64,000 nucleotides of DNA from assembly GCA_003149915.1 (NCBI GenBank), contig QAMK01000024.1:62001-126000 (forward strand), given 5' to 3'. The DNA comes from Bacillota bacterium (GTDB lineage Bacteria > Bacillota_I > Bacilli_A > RF39 > UBA660). Below the pieces are notes generated by a model. The model worked only from the letters and a program-made list of their open reading frames with translations. It searched no databases and was not told where the DNA came from. Below are positions 61,517-64,000 of this stretch, one piece after another. Both the position numbers and the translations under genes were made by a program. Positions within the stretch are counted from its first letter, which is position 1. Each line of letters begins with the position of its first letter.

Positions 61517-62815
61517 ATGGTAACATACGATTTAGAGCATACTTCTATCGTCGATTTGACAAACCGATTAATTATGGCCGCAGTAAAAGCGAAAGCCAGC
61601 GATATTCACATGGACCCAGTAGAAAATGGAATTAAAATCCGCTACCGTGTCGATGGTGATTTGCAAGATCATACACTAATTCCAAAAGAATACGAAAGAA
61701 ACTTGACGACACGTGTCAAATTGATTTCCAATATGAACATTACCGAAACTCGTCTTCCTCAAGACGGTGCTATCAAAGGTCGTATCGATGGCACAGACCT
61801 AGATATGCGTGTATCTGTACTTCCGACCAACGAGGGTGAAAAAGTCGTTATTCGTATTTTGGACTATACGCGAAGCCTTGCCGGTTTAGAGGCTTTGAAC
61901 TTTTCTCATAAAAACTTTAAAAAGATCAGTAAGATGTTGATGGTACCGAACGGAATTATTCTAGTAACCGGTGCGACTGGTTCTGGTAAATCAACGACTA
62001 CCTACTCCATGTTACAATCTTTAAACAAAGAAGAAACGAACATCATCACTGTAGAAGACCCGATTGAAATGAACCTAGAAGGAATCAACCAAGTCCAAGT
62101 AAACAGCGATATCGGTATGACGTTCGCAGCTGCATTACGTTCTATCTTACGTCAAGACCCGAACGTTATTCTAATCGGAGAAATTCGTGACTCTGAAACG
62201 GCTCAAATCGCCGTCCGTGCTTCTATCACTGGACACTTAGTATTATCGACCATCCACACCAACAGTTCTTTGTCTACCATCGAACGTTTGATGGATATGG
62301 ATGTTGAGCGATATTTGTTATCAACTGCATTAGAAGGAATCATTTCTCAAAAACTGGCGCGTACATTATGTGAAAATTGTAAGACATTGCGGCGGACGAC
62401 TCCTTACGAACGAGAAGTATTTAAAAAAGTCTTGAATAAAGATGTTCCAGAAGTATTCGATGCTTGCAAAAATTCATCGAAAGTCTGTGGTAAATGTAGA
62501 AACGGTTACCGTGGCCGTTTAGGTATTCATGAGGTCCTATTAATCAACGACCATATCAGAGACGCTTTAAATAACACTAGTTTGAAAAAAGAAGATTTAC
62601 GTGACATGGTTTACACCGATGATGTTACGACGATGTTACAAGATGGCTTAGAAAAAGTACTAGAAGGATATACGACGTTTGAAGAAATTTATAAGTTGAT
62701 TGAAATTGAAGTTGACTTAGACAACAAATACGGCGAAAACGGTACGGATAAGCCGATGATAAAAGAAGATGATGAAAAAGAAAAGACTAATCAAGAGGGT
62801 AACCCAACTGATTAG
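61517..62815 (+). CDS. Type II/IV secretion system ATPase (PilB/GspE/ComGA class)
   Basis: 432 aa. Hexameric motor that extends type IV pili or pseudopili. It starts directly with the N2 domain (KASDIHMDPVENGIKIRYRVDGDLQDH); the N1 domain of PilB is missing, as in ComGA. The ATPase has Walker A TGATGSGKSTTTYS (151-164), the Asp box TVEDPIEMNLEG, Walker B VILIGEIRDSETAQIAVRASITGHLVLSTIHTNSS, and a zinc tetracysteine (CENC...CGKC). ATG 61517 follows GGGGAAGGG. Divergent from the two prepilin genes. An acidic tail (EDDEKEKTNQEG) overlaps the shared terminator. Confidence 0.93.
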   Translation: MVTYDLEHTSIVDLTNRLIMAAVKAKASDIHMDPVENGIKIRYRVDGDLQDHTLIPKEYERNLTTRVKLISNMNITETRLPQDGAIKGRIDGTDLDMRVSVLPTNEGEKVVIRILDYTRSLAGLEALNFSHKNFKKISKMLMVPNGIILVTGATGSGKSTTTYSMLQSLNKEETNIITVEDPIEMNLEGINQVQVNSDIGMTFAAALRSILRQDPNVILIGEIRDSETAQIAVRASITGHLVLSTIHTNSSLSTIERLMDMDVERYLLSTALEGIISQKLARTLCENCKTLRRTTPYEREVFKKVLNKDVPEVFDACKNSSKVCGKCRNGYRGRLGIHEVLLINDHIRDALNNTSLKKEDLRDMVYTDDVTTMLQDGLEKVLEGYTTFEEIYKLIEIEVDLDNKYGENGTDKPMIKEDDEKEKTNQEGNPTD

Positions 62816-62823
62816 TCTTTTTT
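62781..62823. terminator. Bidirectional terminator between the ATPase gene and tmk
   Basis: AAAAGACTAATCA (62781-62793) pairs with TGATTAGTCTTTT around a 15-nt loop. It overlaps the 3' end of the ATPase gene and serves the convergent tmk as well. Confidence 0.85.
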
Positions 62824-63490
62824 ATTGCTCTAATAAAGATAAGATTTCTTTGTGAACTTCATCCCGAGATTTTAAAGAACCATCAAAATTGGTACATTCG
62901 ACCCGGTCCCAATGATATAACTCGGATAATTCGATGTATGCACGTTCTGAATTTTTTAAATACGTGACATCGTCATCGACTTGATCGATGGCCGTTTTCT
63001 TTTTGGCAAGTTCCAAAGATTTTTGATACGGCATATGAAGAAAAATGGTCTTGTCTGCTTTTGGTAATCCCAACAGCCAATACTCTAAACGATCGATCCA
63101 TTGAAACATGTTGAAGCGCTCGTCTTTGTCTAAAATCTTACCACCCTGATGAGCCATGTTAGAACTGATATAACGATCGAGTACAACGTCGTATCCATCT
63201 TGCAGGTAAGATTCCACTTTAGGAATGTTGTACTTTCGGTCTGCTGCATAATATAGACACGCGATATGAGGATCGATGTTGCTACTTCCTTCCGGAAACA
63301 AACATGGTCCATACCCTTCTTTTCCTAACAAGGACCCAGCAATAATTTGACCGGTCGGGCTATCGTATGTTGGAAATGATAACAAAACCGCCTTTTTCCC
63401 ACTTTTGTTTAATGCCTCTACAAGCATCGTTCCTTGCGTATGCTTTCCAGAAGAATCGCTACCCTCAATGACAATTAATTTTCCTTTCAT
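62822..63490 (-). CDS. tmk: Thymidylate kinase
   Basis: 222 aa. It phosphorylates dTMP to dTDP with ATP. Walker A IVIEGSDSSGKHTQGTM (P-loop EGSDSSGKHT), the DRY motif VVLDRYISSNMAHQGGK and the lid region with ELAKKKTAIDQVDDDVTYLKN are visible. The sequence resembles the subset of tmk proteins whose P-loop reads GSDSSGKHTQ instead of GPEGSGKTT. ATG 63490 follows GGGAGG. It sits 13 nt after the HD-domain gene on the same strand, suggesting joint expression for nucleotide metabolism. Confidence 0.9.
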   Translation of the reverse strand: MKGKLIVIEGSDSSGKHTQGTMLVEALNKSGKKAVLLSFPTYDSPTGQIIAGSLLGKEGYGPCLFPEGSSNIDPHIACLYYAADRKYNIPKVESYLQDGYDVVLDRYISSNMAHQGGKILDKDERFNMFQWIDRLEYWLLGLPKADKTIFLHMPYQKSLELAKKKTAIDQVDDDVTYLKNSERAYIELSELYHWDRVECTNFDGSLKSRDEVHKEILSLLEQ

Positions 63491-63503
63491 AAAGCCTCCC
63501 TAT

Positions 63504-64000
63504 TTATCCTATGACATTATTATTTTCGTCAAATTCCAGTAAAATACACTTTCTACTTGCTAAATAATCGCACATATGAACGAAATTTTGATATTTAGTC
63601 TTCGGTTTTGGTAATACTTCATTGCCGTCGTAGTCTTTCGTCCAACAACCCATATGAGATGCAATAACGGATTGTAAAAAAGCAATCTCCTCGTCGTTAA
63701 AATGAAGATGTTCTTTTTCTTCCTCAATCCAATTCGCCATCAAAAGTGGATGGTCGAACTGTGTGTATTTACTATGATCTTTGCCTGATTTCAAACCGTC
63801 ATGTAAACAAAGTGCAATTAACATCAAATCTTTCTCATCACTCGTATACTTATCGCCGATGATTGGATCTGCTAACAACTCGTAAGCAATCCGAACAGCA
63901 GCTTTGGTGTGTCTCAACAATCCGCCAGTTCCCAACGCATAACGCGGATGATACTTTCCCGTGGAAGATGCTGGAATTTCAAAAAAATAATCTGGTAAGT
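63504..64000 (-). CDS. HD-domain phosphohydrolase (5' end outside window)
   Basis: The frame is open to the right edge, so the N-terminus lies outside; about 165 codons are visible. The visible start reads LPDYFFEIPASSTGKYHPRYALGTGGLLRHT, followed by ALCLHDGLKSG, which supplies the His (LLRHT) and His-Asp (LHDG) of an HD domain, with a further His in SVIASHMGCW. These residues bind metal in phosphohydrolases that cut nucleotides or phosphate esters. The protein resembles small HD proteins of unknown substrate. It precedes tmk in one transcript, which hints at nucleotide metabolism without proving it. Confidence 0.82.
   Translation of the reverse strand, partial: LPDYFFEIPASSTGKYHPRYALGTGGLLRHTKAAVRIAYELLADPIIGDKYTSDEKDLMLIALCLHDGLKSGKDHSKYTQFDHPLLMANWIEEEKEHLHFNDEEIAFLQSVIASHMGCWTKDYDGNEVLPKPKTKYQNFVHMCDYLASRKCILLEFDENNNVIG

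Overview
The window is a contiguous 64 kb piece of an AT-rich chromosome that reads as a low-GC Gram-positive (Bacillota, class Bacilli). The genes use the standard bacterial code, strong AGGAGG-type ribosome binding sites and consensus sigma-A promoters. Gene order matches Bacillus subtilis in several blocks: tkt-sirA-yneF, ylbD-ylbE-ylbF-rsmD, hrcA-grpE-dnaK-(pepF)-dnaJ, xerD-deoB and nusB-xseA-xseB-spoIVB. Sporulation-linked genes are present (spoIVB, spoIIM, ylbJ, ylbD, sirA), so the organism is, or recently descends from, an endospore former. An uncultivated gut lineage of Bacilli (Erysipelotrichia- or RF39-like) would fit, but that is inference; there is no rRNA here.

Layout. 1-7.7 kb: a repeat-rich partial surface-type protein, two tRNAs, a class I glutamine amidotransferase-like hydrolase, a two-gene SUF iron-sulfur system under a DtxR-like regulator, a lipoprotein and a membrane-anchored cadherin-like protein. 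7.7-17 kb: tkt-sirA-yneF, a phosphohexomutase, and topoisomerase IV parE/parC with an unknown gene between them. 17-23 kb: a fused ABC transporter, a frameshifted metallopeptidase pseudogene, and the ylbDEF-rsmD block. 23-30 kb: the HrcA/CIRCE heat-shock operon with pepF inserted between dnaK and dnaJ. 30-36 kb: a tandem pair of large paralogous proteins of unknown function, then an ABC exporter preceded by a leader peptide and a terminator/antiterminator pair. 36-41 kb: kinase-like protein, rarA, xerD, deoB. 41-44.7 kb: an accessory patch with an insertion sequence, small membrane and lipoproteins, a very AT-rich 600-bp gap with inverted-repeat arrays, and an HTH protein. 44.7-59.8 kb, mostly minus strand: mnmA, spoIIM, helD, spoIVB, xseB/xseA/nusB, an O-antigen-ligase-like membrane protein, mutS, a divergent paralog pair, ylbL, and ylbJ on the plus strand. 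59.8-64 kb: two prepilin-like proteins (one with a carbohydrate-binding-like C-terminus), a PilB/GspE-type ATPase, a thymidylate kinase and a partial HD phosphohydrolase.

Most genes are housekeeping. The best candidates for something undescribed are the leader-peptide attenuator before the ABC exporter (33.9-34.1 kb), the paralogous pair at 30-33.9 kb, an identical 14-bp element at the same distance upstream of spoIIM and ylbD, the gene between parE and parC, and the inverted-repeat array near 43.6 kb. All family assignments come from reading sequence and recalled family motifs; no searches were run.
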